This document shows, one piece after another, positions 14,280 through 30,264 of a stretch of DNA of 64,000 nt. Both the position numbers and the translations under genes were made by a program. The notes beneath the pieces were generated by a model. The model did not search any database and was not told the origin of the DNA. It was given only the letters and a program-made list of their open reading frames with translations. The stretch's first letter is position 1. Every line of letters starts with the position of its first letter. The stretch spans positions 19,321-83,320 of the forward strand of contig CAUYLG010071367.1 in assembly GCA_963573385.1 (NCBI GenBank), written 5' to 3'. The DNA comes from Cacajao melanocephalus (taxonomy: Eukaryota; Chordata; Mammalia; Primates; Pitheciidae).

Positions 14280-15402
14280 CTCATCTATTAGAGTTGTTTT
14301 ATTCCACACAGTACCAAGCATAGTATATTTAGCATATACTCTGTATCAGTGTGGTTATTATTTTGCCGAACTCAGCCTGCTCTATATTGCATATTTAATG
14401 CATAGATCCTCCCTTATGAAACCAGATTTCTTTGTATTATTTTAATAACATGTCCTTAAATAGCAGTTCAACAAAACCCCCTATCTTTATATATCTGTAT
14501 GATGCCTAATAATTTGTTTGACTGATTATTTGACTAATTGACCAAATTTAACTATTTAAATATGAGGCACACATTGTACTGCACCCTTCTGAAGAGTAGC
14601 TCATTTAGATCTAAGAAGGTTATAATCAACCAGCAGCTTTGAAGCCTTCTGTTGTTGTCGTCCACGTGACCACCTTTGCTGTGCTCCTCTCTTCACAGTT
14701 TTACTAATATATGTCTTCTCATTCTACCAAAAAAAACTTTTTGATCTCTTACAACTATCTCCTCTTTTTAACAGCATTGTTCACATGAACACAGTTGCAT
14801 TTACAGAGAAATGAAGAAAAAGGGATTCAGGAAGACTAGCTGTAGACTTCCCATATGATTTCCAAGGGTAATACACCCTATCTGGGTTGTCGTGATACTA
14901 GATCTGGGCCTTCTGTCTATAGTCTCTGAAACCCAATTTTTATCAGTGTATCTAGGAGTGATCAAACTTACATGCTATAATACCGTGTTATTAATATACG
15001 ATGCAAAAGGTAGCTACTCAAGATACCAGAATGTGCTAACTAGCTCATTGCTCCTAATAGGAAAAACACGATGAGAAATGATATTTTAATGAGGAAGAGA
15101 CTTGGTGAGCCTGGACTCTGGGAGGGAAATTAGCCACCCAGATGACCCTAATGATTACTGTCATTGAGTTCGGATAGCCAGATGAGCCCATCACATGTGT
15201 TATCCCTACCAACCAGGACAGCACATTGATGTTAGCCACCTAAAGCTGGAGTTGGAGAGCACCTTGACCTCAGTGCTGGAGACCTCTTGCCAAGATCTTT
15301 CTTCTACCACTCAGGTGGACTCTCACTCCTTTATTCTCCTAGTTTATTCAGTTTTATTAATTCTGTTTGCAAGTGCAACTTCTTTGACATTCAAATAGGC
15401 CC
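14280..15402. other. Intronic sequence, nothing recognised
   Basis: No recognised repeat or coding segment. Frames at 14892-15074 and 15195-15398 are short and have no domain content. Confidence 0.4.
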
Positions 15403-15664
15403 CTTATTATTATTTTTTTTTCAGACAGAGTCTCACTCTGTTGCCATCCCAGGTTAAAGGGATTCTCATGCCTCGGCCACCCAAGTAGCTGGGATTACAG
15501 GCATGCACCACCATGCCCAGCTTTTTTTTTTTTTTTTTTTTTTAAGTAGAGACAGGGTTTTGCCATGTTAGCCAGGCTGGTCTTGAACTTCTGGCCTCAA
15601 GTGATCCACCTGCCTCAGCCTTCAAAAGTGCTAGGATTATAGGCGTGAACCACTGCACCCAGCT
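15403..15664 (-). mobile_element. Alu, antisense, internally deleted
   Basis: The reverse Alu sequence starts after a T-rich tail (15412 onward) and ends near actgcacccagctcc. About 45 bp are missing between ttgccatccc and aggttaaaggg. The middle A-rich linker is expanded to about 23 T on this strand (15523-15543). Confidence 0.9.
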
Positions 15665-20987
<5,323 letters not shown>

Positions 20988-21800
20988 GGATTTTTTTCAT
21001 GTGAAGCCACAAATCCATATTTTATGCAAATTTTCCTAATTTTAAACTTGGGCAACTAATTCAAACATTTGTAAATATTGTGAGTCAGATTCAGCCTTTG
21101 ACTTGCTGGTTTGCAATCTCTGGCACATACCATATTCTAGACTTTGGGATTGTGAAACAGAAAAATCTGTGTCCTAATCCTGCCTTCGCTCCTTACTAAA
21201 CTCAGTTAAGAGCTTAGGCAAGTAGTCACGCTTCACTAATCTAAAAAGTTCTAATGATTTCTTCATCAGGTTATTTATTTTACTCATAATTTCATTATAA
21301 AATTTTTCAAACGAGGAAAATTTTTAAAATTTTACAATGAACATCCATGTACTTGCCACCTAGATTCCACTATTAACATTTTTCTGTGCTCGCTGTATCA
21401 CATACCTACCCGTCTATCCAATCGTCAATCTATTTTGCCTTCTGTATCTGTTTCAAAATAGTTGCAAACATCAGTGTACACCTTTTTTTTTTTTGAGGAA
21501 TAAATCAAATGATTTGCATAAAGCATCAAGCCCAGTATAACACAAGGACAAATGTCAGAGTCCTCCTCACTCTCTTCCCTCCACCTATATATACTATATA
21601 GAGCGTCACTATTGTTGGACCCACTAAGAATGTCTATACATGTGTTTATTCTGGGGGAAGAGGGAGATTTTGACAACAGGCTTTTCATCAAAACTCTATT
21701 GGCCTCTACCTTTAAAATGTCATTTCTCTCTCACCCACCCTCTTATTTAAAAAGCAAAACAAAAAACCTTGAGTATAATAAAACAAATATAGGAAGACTT
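20988..21800. other. Intronic sequence with an L1M-like 3' fragment
   Basis: About 21280-21560 resembles an old L1M 3' region (aatgaacatccatgtacttg, then cacctagattccactattaa, then ttgcaaacatcagtgtac). The rest is unrecognised. Confidence 0.4.
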
Positions 21801-21899
21801 TAGAGTTGGAGAGGGGGCAACAGACTGGTAAGGAAAGGAAGGATACTGTCGTGAGTTTCCAGGACTTATTCTGTTTTGTTTTTGGGTTTTGTTGTTGTT

Positions 21900-22190
21900 T
21901 TTTGCTTGCTATGTATTTGGACGGAACACTGGAGAAACTGCAGCCTGGAACTGCCAATAAGTATGGACCAAAAGAGCCCCGAGTAAAACCTGCTCCCTTG
22001 AGATAAACGACTGGAAAATACGGATAGCCAAATAAACAGGAAAACTTTTGATAATACTGACCTATGCTAGCCAGACATCAAAGAAAAACCTGTCCCCTCA
22101 ACCCTGCAGTGTCAGCGGTGCTGTGCAGAGAGCTAGATTTCTGGCTCTACCAGGGACAGCCAGGAGAGGCAGCTCTAAGATGGCCTTCCA
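21900..22190. repeat. Possible old L1 5'-region sequence beside the tandem array
   Basis: This stretch leads directly into the tandem array at 22190 and shares its texture (gatagccaaataaacaggaa, then agacatcaaagaaaaacctg). It may be the 5' region of an old LINE-1 in sense orientation. This is a guess from pattern only. Confidence 0.3.
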
Positions 22191-22770
22191 CTTCCTCCAC
22201 TGGGCTGTTGTCAGCAGGCAGAACAAGAACTGAACTTCCATCTCCATCTGGCAGCAAATGGGCAGAACAAGGGGGTATGAGGTGATGCTCATCAATACTC
22301 CACTTTCCAGTGGGGAGCTGAACTTGTTCCCTTACCCAGCAGCAACAAGCTGGAATGAGATGGTGTTAGTTGGCATTCCATTCCCCTACTCCTAATATTG
22401 ATGGGGACCAGCAAGAAGCTTAATTTCCACCCCTGCTCAGTGGCAATGAAGTAGAAGGAGAAAGAGGAAAACTGCTAGTTGGCAAACTACTCTGCCTGCC
22501 AGGGTAGTATCAGCAGGGCCCTGTGGGAAGCTGAACTGCTACCCCCATGCAGAGGTAAGGAGACAGAATAAGGTGATCAAGGCAGTACTAGTCAGCACCC
22601 CATCTTCTCTGCCCCATTGGTGTGCATGGATCCGAGGGAGAAGCTGAACTTCTACTCCCACCAAGTGGCAATGAGGTAGAGTGAGTGGAATGCTCTGCCT
22701 CCCCCTCACTGGTATTTCCATGACCAAGGGGGAGCTGAACTCCCATTCCCACCCAGCTGCAAGAGGAGTC
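22190..22770 (+). repeat. Degenerate tandem array, six units of about 90-113 bp
   Basis: A motif of the type (g)ctgaacttc followed by a pyrimidine-rich 'ccc.acccag.ggcaatgaggtaga' block recurs with anchors at about 22231, 22319, 22420, 22532, 22645 and 22736. Spacing is 88, 101, 112, 113 and 91 bp. Between anchors each unit also has a 'ggtgat..t.gtcag.ac.ccat.t.cc' block. Units are diverged, so the array is old. It could be a LINE-1 5' UTR monomer array or a local minisatellite. Confidence 0.7.
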
Positions 22771-22919
22771 TATTTTACATCAAAAGAATCATTTACAAGT
22801 GGAAGTCAGGTCAAATTATTTTTCCAACAGGCTCCCCATTTCTTTCAGAGTAAAATCAAGGCTATTAAAATGGTCTACAAGGCCCTACAGGATTAATTAA
22901 TGCACTGTTGTCTCTCTGA

Positions 22920-24007
22920 TAGGGGTAGGCAAAGTTCTAAGAGGGACCCATGATAGCTACCTCCTGATGTTACTCCCACAATTAAGTTCTTACAGAAGAA
23001 AAGGGATTTTGCTAGTGTAATTAAGGTTACTAATCGGTTAATCTTAAGACAGGAAAATTATCTGGGTAGGCCTGGCCTAATCACATAAACCCCTAAAAAG
23101 CAGAGAGTCATTCAGCTAGTTGGAGAAGAGGAAGTCAGAGTTTCCAAATGTGAAGAGGATTCATTGTGCCATTACTGGCTTGAAGATAGAGGGAGGCAAG
23201 TGGTGAGGAGTGTGGATGGCCTCTAGCAGCTGAGACAGGCCCCAGTTAATGGCCAGCAAGGAAATGGGTACCTTATTCCTTGTGATGGTTAATTTCATGT
23301 GTCAGCTTGACGGAGTCGTTGAGTGTCCAGCTATTTGGTGAAACATTTTCCTTGGTATGTCTATGAGGGTGTTTCTGGATGATATGAACATGCAAATCAA
23401 TAGACTGCATAAAGCAGATTGTTTATCACAAAGCGTGTGATCCTCATCCAGTCCACTGAAGGCCTGAATAGAATAAAAAAGCAATGTGAGGGAGAATTTT
23501 GCTACTTCTTTCTGACCGTCTTCAAGCTGGGACATCAGTCTTCTTCTGCCTTCACACTTAGTCTCCGCCTGCAACTGTTTAATATATATCACTGGCTCTC
23601 CTGGGTCTCCAATTTGTCAGCTGCAGATCCTGAGCCTTATCAGCCTCCACAACTACAAAAGCCAATTCCTTATTATGTATGTGTATATAATATAGATGTG
23701 TGTAGGGGTGTGGGTGTGGGTGCCATCTCCTATTGGTTTTATTTTTCTGAAGAACCCTGACAAATACAACCCTACAACCACAAGAAACTGAATTCTGCCA
23801 ACAACCTAAATATATTTGGAAACAGATGTTTCCACAGAAACTTACAATAAAGTTCAGCCCGGCTGGTACCTTGACTTTAGCATAGGTAGACAACACGGTC
23901 AAGTCCACCCAGACTTCTGACCTACAGAACTGAAAGAGAATAATGGGTATGGTTTTAACCTGCTAGATTTGTGGTAACTTGTTACTCAACAGTAGAAAAC
24001 TAATACA
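22920..24007 (+). mobile_element. MLT1-type LTR (MaLR), sense, split by a second LTR
   Basis: Left part (about 22920-23280) and right part (about 23769-24007) together follow an MLT1C/D-like LTR. The join across the insert restores the expected order, with ggaaatgggtacc, then ctacaaccacaagaaactga, then tctgacctacagaactgaaa, ending gaaaactaataca. The middle 23281-23768 is a different LTR. Confidence 0.8.
23281..23768 (+). mobile_element. Solo LTR of ERVL/MaLR type, nested, sense
   Basis: A 488-bp segment starts TGTGATGGTTAATTTCATGT and ends gaaccctgacaaataca, with TG...CA ends. Known sequence of this type begins with 'gatggttaatttt.tgtgtcaacttga' and ends 'gagaaccctgactaataca'. It may belong to the MLT2 group, but I am not certain of the subfamily. 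It sits inside an MLT1 LTR. Flanks ttcct and accct are a poor match for a 5-bp target duplication. Confidence 0.75.
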
Positions 24008-24049
24008 GTGACTTCATTGTTTACCATTCTCCTTTCTTCATTCACTCAG

Positions 24050-24480
24050 TTCAGCCACATTGGCCTCCTAGTTCTTCTTTGACAACGCCAGGAACCCTTC
24101 TGTATTAGGATATCTGTTCAGCTGTTCCCTTCCTCTGGCCAGAATATTCTTCCTTTTTATAGTAACATGATTAGTTTCCTCACTTCTTCAATCTTTTCTC
24201 ATATGTCATCTTCTCAATGCATCCTACCCAGGCCCTCTTCACCACAAGCTATCCCTCCTACACTGTCCTGCAATTTTTTTTTCTATCCAGAATACTTATT
24301 GCCTTCTAATATACTATATAATGAACTTATTTATTGCATCTATTGTTTATTAGTAGTCTACCTTCATTAGAATGTAAGCCCACAAGGGCAGGGATATTTG
24401 TTTTGCTTGCAAACATTCTGAGCACTTGAAACACCTTCCTGGCACAGTAGGTGTTTACAGAGTATTTGTAGAATGAAATG
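24050..24480 (+). repeat. L2 LINE 3' fragment
   Basis: The order is typical of an L2 3' end: ctcctagttcttctttgaca, then cctctggccagaatattctt, then attagaatgtaagcccacaa, then 'gggcagggatatttg', ending ggcacagtaggtgtttacag. Confidence 0.75.
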
Positions 24481-25837
24481 AGTTAACTCTTTGACACTTT
24501 ATCTCTTACTTAATGCATTGTTATGTAATTTATTATTTATTCAAGTTGTGATGTGCATTTTACATTCTTCCTCATAATAAGGCATGTATATATAATGCAT
24601 CATTTTATGCTTGGAAATGTGATAGCAAATAAATTCTTTTTGTAGTCATTAGTATAAAGTATATTGGATGGCTCTTATTCTTACATCATTAAGAGCTGGA
24701 AAATAGAAGATGGACTGAGATGTTTGGGAGAGGAGGGTGCGTGATACAAATAACAACTTAGTCAAGCCTAAGGCTTGCAGAACACATTTTAAACCTACTG
24801 ATACAAAATTTGAACTAAATGCCTTTTAAGACTTTCTACATTCTACAATTCCGTATTATTCTGACCTCTACACAAACTCAGTGAACTATTGGCTCAAAAT
24901 TTGATCTCTGACCTTTTGATTGATGACCCTCAAATATGTATTTATAATTCTCTCCGAAGACCCAAATTCCTGTCCTTTATCTCCAGCTTCAGCATGCTTC
25001 AGCATGTCACCACCTGGATATCCCACTATTTCCTGTAACTGAGTATGTCAAAATCATAATCATCCCATGACGCTGGATTCCACTCCTCTCTCTTTTTGCT
25101 AGTTGCTCTCTCTCCTCTTTTTCCAATGTCTGAGTCATCTCTGGACCTACTGCTTCTCCCTTCAAATCTCCTTTCATGTTACCCTTTTTAAAATTCTCCC
25201 TGCTGTCACCCTTGTTCAGGCTGTGAGTTCCTCACAGCTGGATTACTAGACAGCATCCCAAATGGTTTTCCCACCTCCCATCATATGTGTACTTTCCTTT
25301 CCATCAGCCCTCCATAGGACCATCTGTTAATTTTCTTAAAATGAATTTAAATATTCTTACTGTCTCGGAATCTTCCAATGAGTCCGCATGGTCTACACAG
25401 TAAATTTTAATGAACAATCAAACAAACAGCAAACCCACAACCTGGCATATAAGGTCTTTCATGATCTGGGAATTCAACCTAGTCTCTTATGCCCAAAAAT
25501 CCCTCCTTCCTTTTGTGTACGTCCATCCTACTGAGTACTACTGTGGTGCTCAATACAAAAACAGATGTTTTAAACAAAAGTAGAAGTAAAGATTGCTTAA
25601 GAAACCTTTTTAGAATGAAGGAATGATTTTATGTGGTATTTTGGCGGTTGTTACAGTGGGGAACTCAAACATCTATCCTGATATTAGCCTCTTTCTTGAT
25701 GTGTGAATGTTATCTCAGTTTGAGAAACGACTTTATAGGTAGGGAATTGCTGATATCATTTGTCCCAATGAAAGTAAAAGCAACCTAAATCTTAAATGGA
25801 TCATCCTCTAAGCTGTGTTCTCTATTTCTTTCTGCAG
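24481..25837. other. Intron immediately upstream of the exon
   Basis: About 24960-25550 contains pyrimidine-rich text of an ancient LINE-like repeat ('ctggcatataaggtctttcatgatctggga'). From about 25560 to the acceptor no repeat is recognised, so this part is unique intronic sequence leading into the exon. Confidence 0.5.
25814..25837 (+). promoter_or_regulatory. DLG2: 3' splice site: polypyrimidine tract and AG
   Basis: The tract gtgttctctatttctttctg is followed by cag at 25835-25837. The AG fits the consensus and is placed so that the exon starts with a single A that completes a split codon (phase 2). The alternative AG two bases downstream (gcagag) would break the frame, so 25837/25838 is preferred. 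Confidence 0.9.
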
Positions 25838-25994
25838 AGAGCCCCGCAAGGTGGTCCTGCACAAAGGCTCCACTGGCCTGGGCTTCAACATTGTAGGTGG
25901 GGAAGATGGAGAAGGTATTTTTGTATCCTTCATTCTGGCTGGTGGACCAGCAGACCTAAGTGGGGAGCTCCAGAGAGGAGACCAGATCCTGTCG
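25838..25994 (+). CDS. DLG2: DLG2 internal coding exon, first part of PDZ3
   Basis: This 157-nt exon encodes the last base of one codon plus 52 codons. The peptide starts [16 protein letters not shown] and ends [22 protein letters not shown] (25875-25886) is the carboxylate-binding loop of a class I PDZ domain, and the stretch [17 protein letters not shown] is typical of PDZ3 of the DLG/MAGUK family. From memory of the paralogs, KVVLHKG, GIFVSF and [11 protein letters not shown] together fit DLG2. DLG1 and DLG4 have GIFISF and an Arg after His, and DLG3 has KIILHKG with GELRRGDRILS. The protein is a membrane-associated postsynaptic scaffold whose PDZ domains bind C-terminal tails of channels, receptors and adhesion proteins. 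The exon ends in phase 0. The helix with the ligand-contacting His must be in the next exon, outside the window. No stop, frameshift or unusual residue is seen. The Arg codon readable just before Glu is partly intronic and is not the spliced residue; in DLG2 I expect Gly. Confidence 0.95.
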
Positions 25995-26000
25995 GTGAGT
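25995..26000 (+). promoter_or_regulatory. DLG2: 5' splice donor gtgagt
   Basis: The exon ends ctgtcg and the intron begins gtgagt, a near-ideal U1 match on the intron side. The cut falls between codons (phase 0), which matches continuation of the PDZ fold at a Val-Asn-Gly turn in the family. Confidence 0.93.
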
Positions 26001-26135
26001 ATGTTTCTTTAATCTTTATTCCCTCCGTATCTGACACCATCAATGAAAAGTCACAACATTCAATTATGATATCAAAAGAATCTTAATTAGAAATGAAAAT
26101 GAGTGAAAGCATCATGGCTTCAGGTGCATGTCACA

Positions 26136-26458
26136 TTTTTGTTTGTTTGTTTTTGTTTTTGTTCCTTTTGGGACAGAGTCATATTCTTTGTCTTGCCCTG
26201 GTTGGAGTGCAGTGGCACAAATCTCAGCTCGCTGCAACCTCTGCCCCCTGGGTTGAGGCAGTTCTCCTATCTCAGCCTCCCGAGTAGCTGAGATTACAGG
26301 TGGCCACCACCACACCCAACTAATTTTTATATTTTAAGTAGAGACGGAGTTTTGCCATGTTGTCTAGGCTGCTTTCAAACTCCTGACCTCAGGTGATCCT
26401 CCCACCTCAGCCTCCCAAAGTGCTGGGATTACAGGCATGAGCCACCGCACCTGGTCTA
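26136..26458 (-). mobile_element. Alu, antisense, about 140 bp after the exon donor
   Basis: A T/G-rich tail (gtttgtttgtttttgttttt) is followed by the reverse Alu dimer ending near cgcacctggt. A perfect 9-bp target duplication catgtcaca lies at 26127-26135 and 26459-26467. The orientation places the pyrimidine-rich tail upstream of potential AG sites on the DLG2 sense strand. Confidence 0.95.
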
Positions 26459-26830
26459 CATGTCACAGTTTAAATGGTGTTCAGGTGCTTGATGCTTTTT
26501 GCACTTCCTTCCATCAGATAAAGGTGAAGTTGCAAATGTTTTCTTCTGAATGCTCTGAGACACATTTGCATCCAACAGACTGTTAAGAAGCATGCCTTTT
26601 TAAAATGATATGTTACTTATTTTATTTAAAAAACAGATTTTCCCCCAAAACTCATGAGCATACTCTAAACACTGCACCTTTATAATGTGTATAGTTTGGT
26701 GCAGATGTAAAAAAAAATGCATAAGATAGTGCTATATACAGTTTGCTGACGGTACTAAGTTGTAGCAGCGGCACCATTCAACTCAGTTCAAGAAGTATCA
26801 GCAATAATGTATTAAGCACCTTTTTTTTGT

Positions 26831-27160
26831 TTTTACTTTTTAAATAATTTCCACTTTTATTTTAGATTCAGGGGTACACGTGATGTTTCTTATATGGGTA
26901 TATCACGTGATGCTGAGGTCGAGAGTACAGTTGATCCCATTACCCAGGTAGTGAGCCTAGTGTACCCAGTAATTAGTTTTTCAATCATTTCCCCTTTCCC
27001 TCTCTCCCCACTCTAGGAGTCCTCAGTTTCTATTGTTGGTATCTTTATGTCCATGAGTATCCAGTGTGGTATTTGGTTTTCTGTTCCTGTGTTAATTTGC
27101 TTAAGATAACAGCCTCCACTGGTATCCACATTGGTGCAAAGGGCATTATTTCATAAGTAA
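26831..27160 (-). mobile_element. L1 3' end, antisense
   Basis: The text matches the reverse of an L1 3' UTR: ttttagattcaggggtacac, then atatcacgtgatgctgaggt, then tccatgagtatccagtgtgg, then ttctgttcctgtgttaattt. It is truncated about 330 bp from its 3' end. Confidence 0.85.
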
Positions 27161-27199
27161 TTTTCAAGGATACTTTACTGAGATAAGATTACTGACAGA

Positions 27200-27470
27200 A
27201 AAAGTTGTAGATACTTAAGATCGAATTTGGAGATATGTATGCAAGCATGAAAGCATCACCACAATGTATGCCATAAACACATCAGTCACTTCAAAAGTTT
27301 CCTCCTGTTCTCTTCTTTACTGTTTTTATTAATGTTTTCCTTTTGTGATAAGAACAATTAACATAAGATCTACTCTCTTAGCAGATGTTTAAGCAAGCAG
27401 TATTGGTGACTATAGACACTACATTGTTTAATAGACCTCTGACTTTTCTTGCATAACTATTAGTTTATGC
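27200..27470. repeat. L1M-like 3' fragment
   Basis: The text resembles an old L1M 3' region: gtgataagaacaattaacat, then aagatctactctcttagcag, then gtgactatagacactacatt. The assignment is from pattern memory only. Confidence 0.5.
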
Positions 27471-27530
27471 TTCTCACAATCATTCTGAAAGGTACTGCCC
27501 CATGTTCAGAAGAAGATAAACTTTGAAGTT

Positions 27531-27580
27531 TAGTCAGGTCTCCAGCAGTAAGTTGGCTTTAGTAAGGTCTCCAGCAGTGT
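27531..27580 (+). repeat. 21-bp near-tandem duplication
   Basis: The segment tttagtcaggtctccagcagt (one residual substitution in the second copy) occurs twice, at about 27531-27551 and 27560-27580, separated by about 8 bp. Confidence 0.75.
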
Positions 27581-27769
27581 GTATGGATGGCCTTGCCATA
27601 TGTGTCACTGTGGTCCTCTCACATTTGAAAGGCTCTGCCCGCTCATCAGCTTGCAGCTCTCTGGAATGATGTTGAGTATGGGAGAGACAGTATAAGGTCC
27701 CACACTAGGACCTTGTTCTGCCATCCAAGAGCTGAGCATCATCTCTTAAACTCCTTCCCTTACCTACTT

Positions 27770-27990
27770 CTTCAGCACTTGCATGATATGTAAGATATAA
27801 CTGGCAGCTATCAAACCATATTCCCTGTATACGTTTACATGTCTTCCTGTACTAGGTAGTAAGGTCTCTGAAAGCAAATTCTCTATCTGATATGATTTTA
27901 TGTCCTCATTATTTAGCACAATGCCTGTCACATAGCAGTCTCTCAAAAAAAAGTGTTTATTAAATGAAAATGTGTTGAATAAATATGGTA
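27770..27990 (+). repeat. L2 LINE 3' fragment
   Basis: The order gtaaggtctctgaaagcaaa, then gatatgattttatgtcctca, then agcacaatgcctgtcacata, then gtttattaaatgaaaatgtg is characteristic of an L2 3' end. Confidence 0.7.
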
Positions 27991-28134
27991 GCACATTAAG
28001 AAATCACTATAACCTGAGAGATTGACTCTCATTCCACCTAGAGCATGCTAGCATATCTTCATCACCCTGGCTTAACATCTCTATGCTGGAGGACCGCTTT
28101 GTCATTTCATTATAATCAGCATTCATATTGTCAT

Positions 28135-28330
28135 TAAATGTTCCCAGACTCAAAGCACTGTGACATACATTAATTCTAGAGATTCTCTAAGGCATTTTAA
28201 GTGACAGGATAGGTTATTATTACTCTCATTTTGCAGATCAGGAGAAAAGGGATTCAGAGAGACTAAATGATCTGTCTGCATCTCCACAGCTACTGACTGT
28301 AAAGCTGCACACAAAGTCAGTGTTCTTTCT
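28135..28330 (-). repeat. MIR SINE, antisense
   Basis: The reverse MIR pattern is clear: ttattattactctcattttg, then cagatcaggagaaaagggat, then actaaatgatctgtctgcat, then ccacagctactgactgtaaa. Confidence 0.7.
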
Positions 28331-28439
28331 CCTCACGGCACAGTCTCTTTTCAAAATCTTGTCAACAGTCTCTATGGCACATCTACGTGGTGCACACCAC
28401 ACTGTGTGTACATCCCATTCAGGAATGCATCGAACAGGA

Positions 28440-28600
28440 AAGAGCCAACACTTAAAGTGGTACTTTTGAATCAGTCACTATTGTAACTAATTCAGCCTTC
28501 TGACAACACTCAGCCTTATTATGCTCATTTTAAGGATAGAGAAATTGAGGCACAAAGATGACATTAGATTGTCTAATGCTGTTTAAATAAAAAATCCACC
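28440..28600 (-). repeat. MIR SINE, antisense
   Basis: A second MIR-like stretch follows, with cttattatgctcattttaag and gatagagaaattgaggcaca. Confidence 0.6.
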
Positions 28601-29192
28601 AAGTCATAGGCTTTATTTGTTTTAACCTCCATACATGTGATAGAAAAGGGATGAGCTGCTATGGCTTGACAAAGAAAACTCTCAAGTATTTCTGCTTCAA
28701 AAATCGATTTATCCATTTAAATATTATTACCAGGGCCACATAGTAAATAAGGCAACCGATCAGAGTTATAGTCTTCTTAGATATTATAATTCACAGGACA
28801 TAACAGCCTTTGAAGTTCACACAGCATATCCTTTTTTATGTATAACATGTGCGAATACATTCGATGAGGAAAATATTATCTGCTTTTTTCAGTTGAGAGA
28901 GAAGAGGGAACATTTCTCTTTGGTATGTCAAAATATATTTCACCTGGAGCTAGCTAGAAAGTGGCTAGTTTCAAGGTTCGCTATTGGAATTTCATTGCTT
29001 AATATTGAGAGAAAAGAATAAACAGGCTTGAGAAGCTCAAACACTACAATGTGGAAAGCAAAATGGCACAAAATAATTACTAACAATGGAAAATGGAAAA
29101 TAAAACATTTTCATCTATAACTTGCACTGGGCATATGGGGCAAGCTACCTTCCTGGAAAGTGTAAAGCAAAAACTCTAAACAAGAGCTTCCT
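28601..29192. other. Intronic sequence, nothing recognised
   Basis: No repeat or coding segment is recognised in this stretch. Confidence 0.4.
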
Positions 29193-29481
29193 GGGCCTGG
29201 TGCCTCACGCCTATAATCCTAGCACTTTGGGAGGCTGAGACGGGCAGATCATTTGAGGTCAGGAGTTCGAGACTAGCCTGGCCAACATGGTGAAACCCTG
29301 TCTTTACTAAAAATACAAAAATTAGCCAGGCATGGTGGTGCACACCTGTAGTCCCAGCTACTTGGGAGGCTGAGGCAGGAGAATCAGTTGAACCCTGAGA
29401 GGCAGAGGCTGCAGTGAGCCAAGATCACACCAGTGCACTTCAGCCAGGGCAACAGAACAAGACTCTGTCTCAAAAAAAAAA
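29193..29481 (+). mobile_element. Alu, full length, sense
   Basis: Starts gggcctggtgcctcacgcc and ends in a 10-12 A tail after gactctgtctc. The flanking aagagct at 29182-29188 and 29482-29488 is the target duplication. Confidence 0.95.
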
Positions 29482-29764
29482 AAGAGCTAAATAAAATTTA
29501 ATACATATTATTAGGTCATGTAAGATTAATTTGCAAATAAGTCATGTTAACAATAATGTAGTAATTTCAGAGAAAGGAAGTAGAATCCCCAGGGAAGGGA
29601 TCTGGGAGATATGTCTTTGCTCTCAATTGTTCTTCATAGATAAGAGACTTGCATAATAGACAATTACCTTTCTAATCAGGGGCAGAATGTCCATTCCTAT
29701 TCTCCCACAAGGACTATAGAATCTTCCTAGGTAATTTAGTTATTCATGACTTACTATGTGCTGG

Positions 29765-29822
29765 GTATTATATATGTATGTGTATGTATGTGAACACATA
29801 TACACATACGTATACACACACA
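29765..29822. repeat. TG/CA-rich imperfect inverted repeat
   Basis: A TATG/TGTA-rich left part (tatatgtatgtgtatgtatg) is followed after a few bases by a complementary CACATAC/TACACAC part, so the strand can fold on itself. Confidence 0.7.
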
Positions 29823-30264
29823 GAAGAAAGAGAAGAGACAGTAACACTTAAAACATAGCATGTCATAGTATAAGTATTCAATAAATGCTGCTATTCCTAT
29901 TAACAACTCTGCTTTAAGAATGTATCTGATTTTTGTAAAAAGGTTCAGATATCCATGTACAAGGAAGGCCTCTTTTGGATAGTTTGAGCTGTTCCTTCTT
30001 TGGGACAGGGATTGGACTAGATCAGCATTTCCCAAAGTGTGTTTTACAGAACACTGAAGCAGCAGGATTGTAACAGATGCTACTATAACAGGTTCCTTTG
30101 TACTTCTTCTTCACTGAAGAACTTCTAAAAACCATGTTTACATGTGTTCACTGGAAATCTCCTAGGGCAGATGAAGTCTATGGTTTTCACAAACATTTTG
30201 CCCCCCAAACCCTTACATAAGGAGAATCTTACAGGATATCATAAGTGGGAAATGCTTGAGTAGA

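Noticed and set aside
22190..22770. A CRISPR-like array
   Set aside because: Units are 88-113 bp, diverged throughout, and lack short identical repeats with unique spacers. The host is a eukaryote.
25815..25837. Coding sequence extending upstream of the exon in the same frame
   Set aside because: The upstream residues come from the polypyrimidine tract, and a strong acceptor AG ends at 25837. The Arg read across the junction is partly intronic.
25796..26086. A 96-codon overlapping frame over the exon
   Set aside because: It is a +1 shadow of the PDZ3 frame and runs into the intron.
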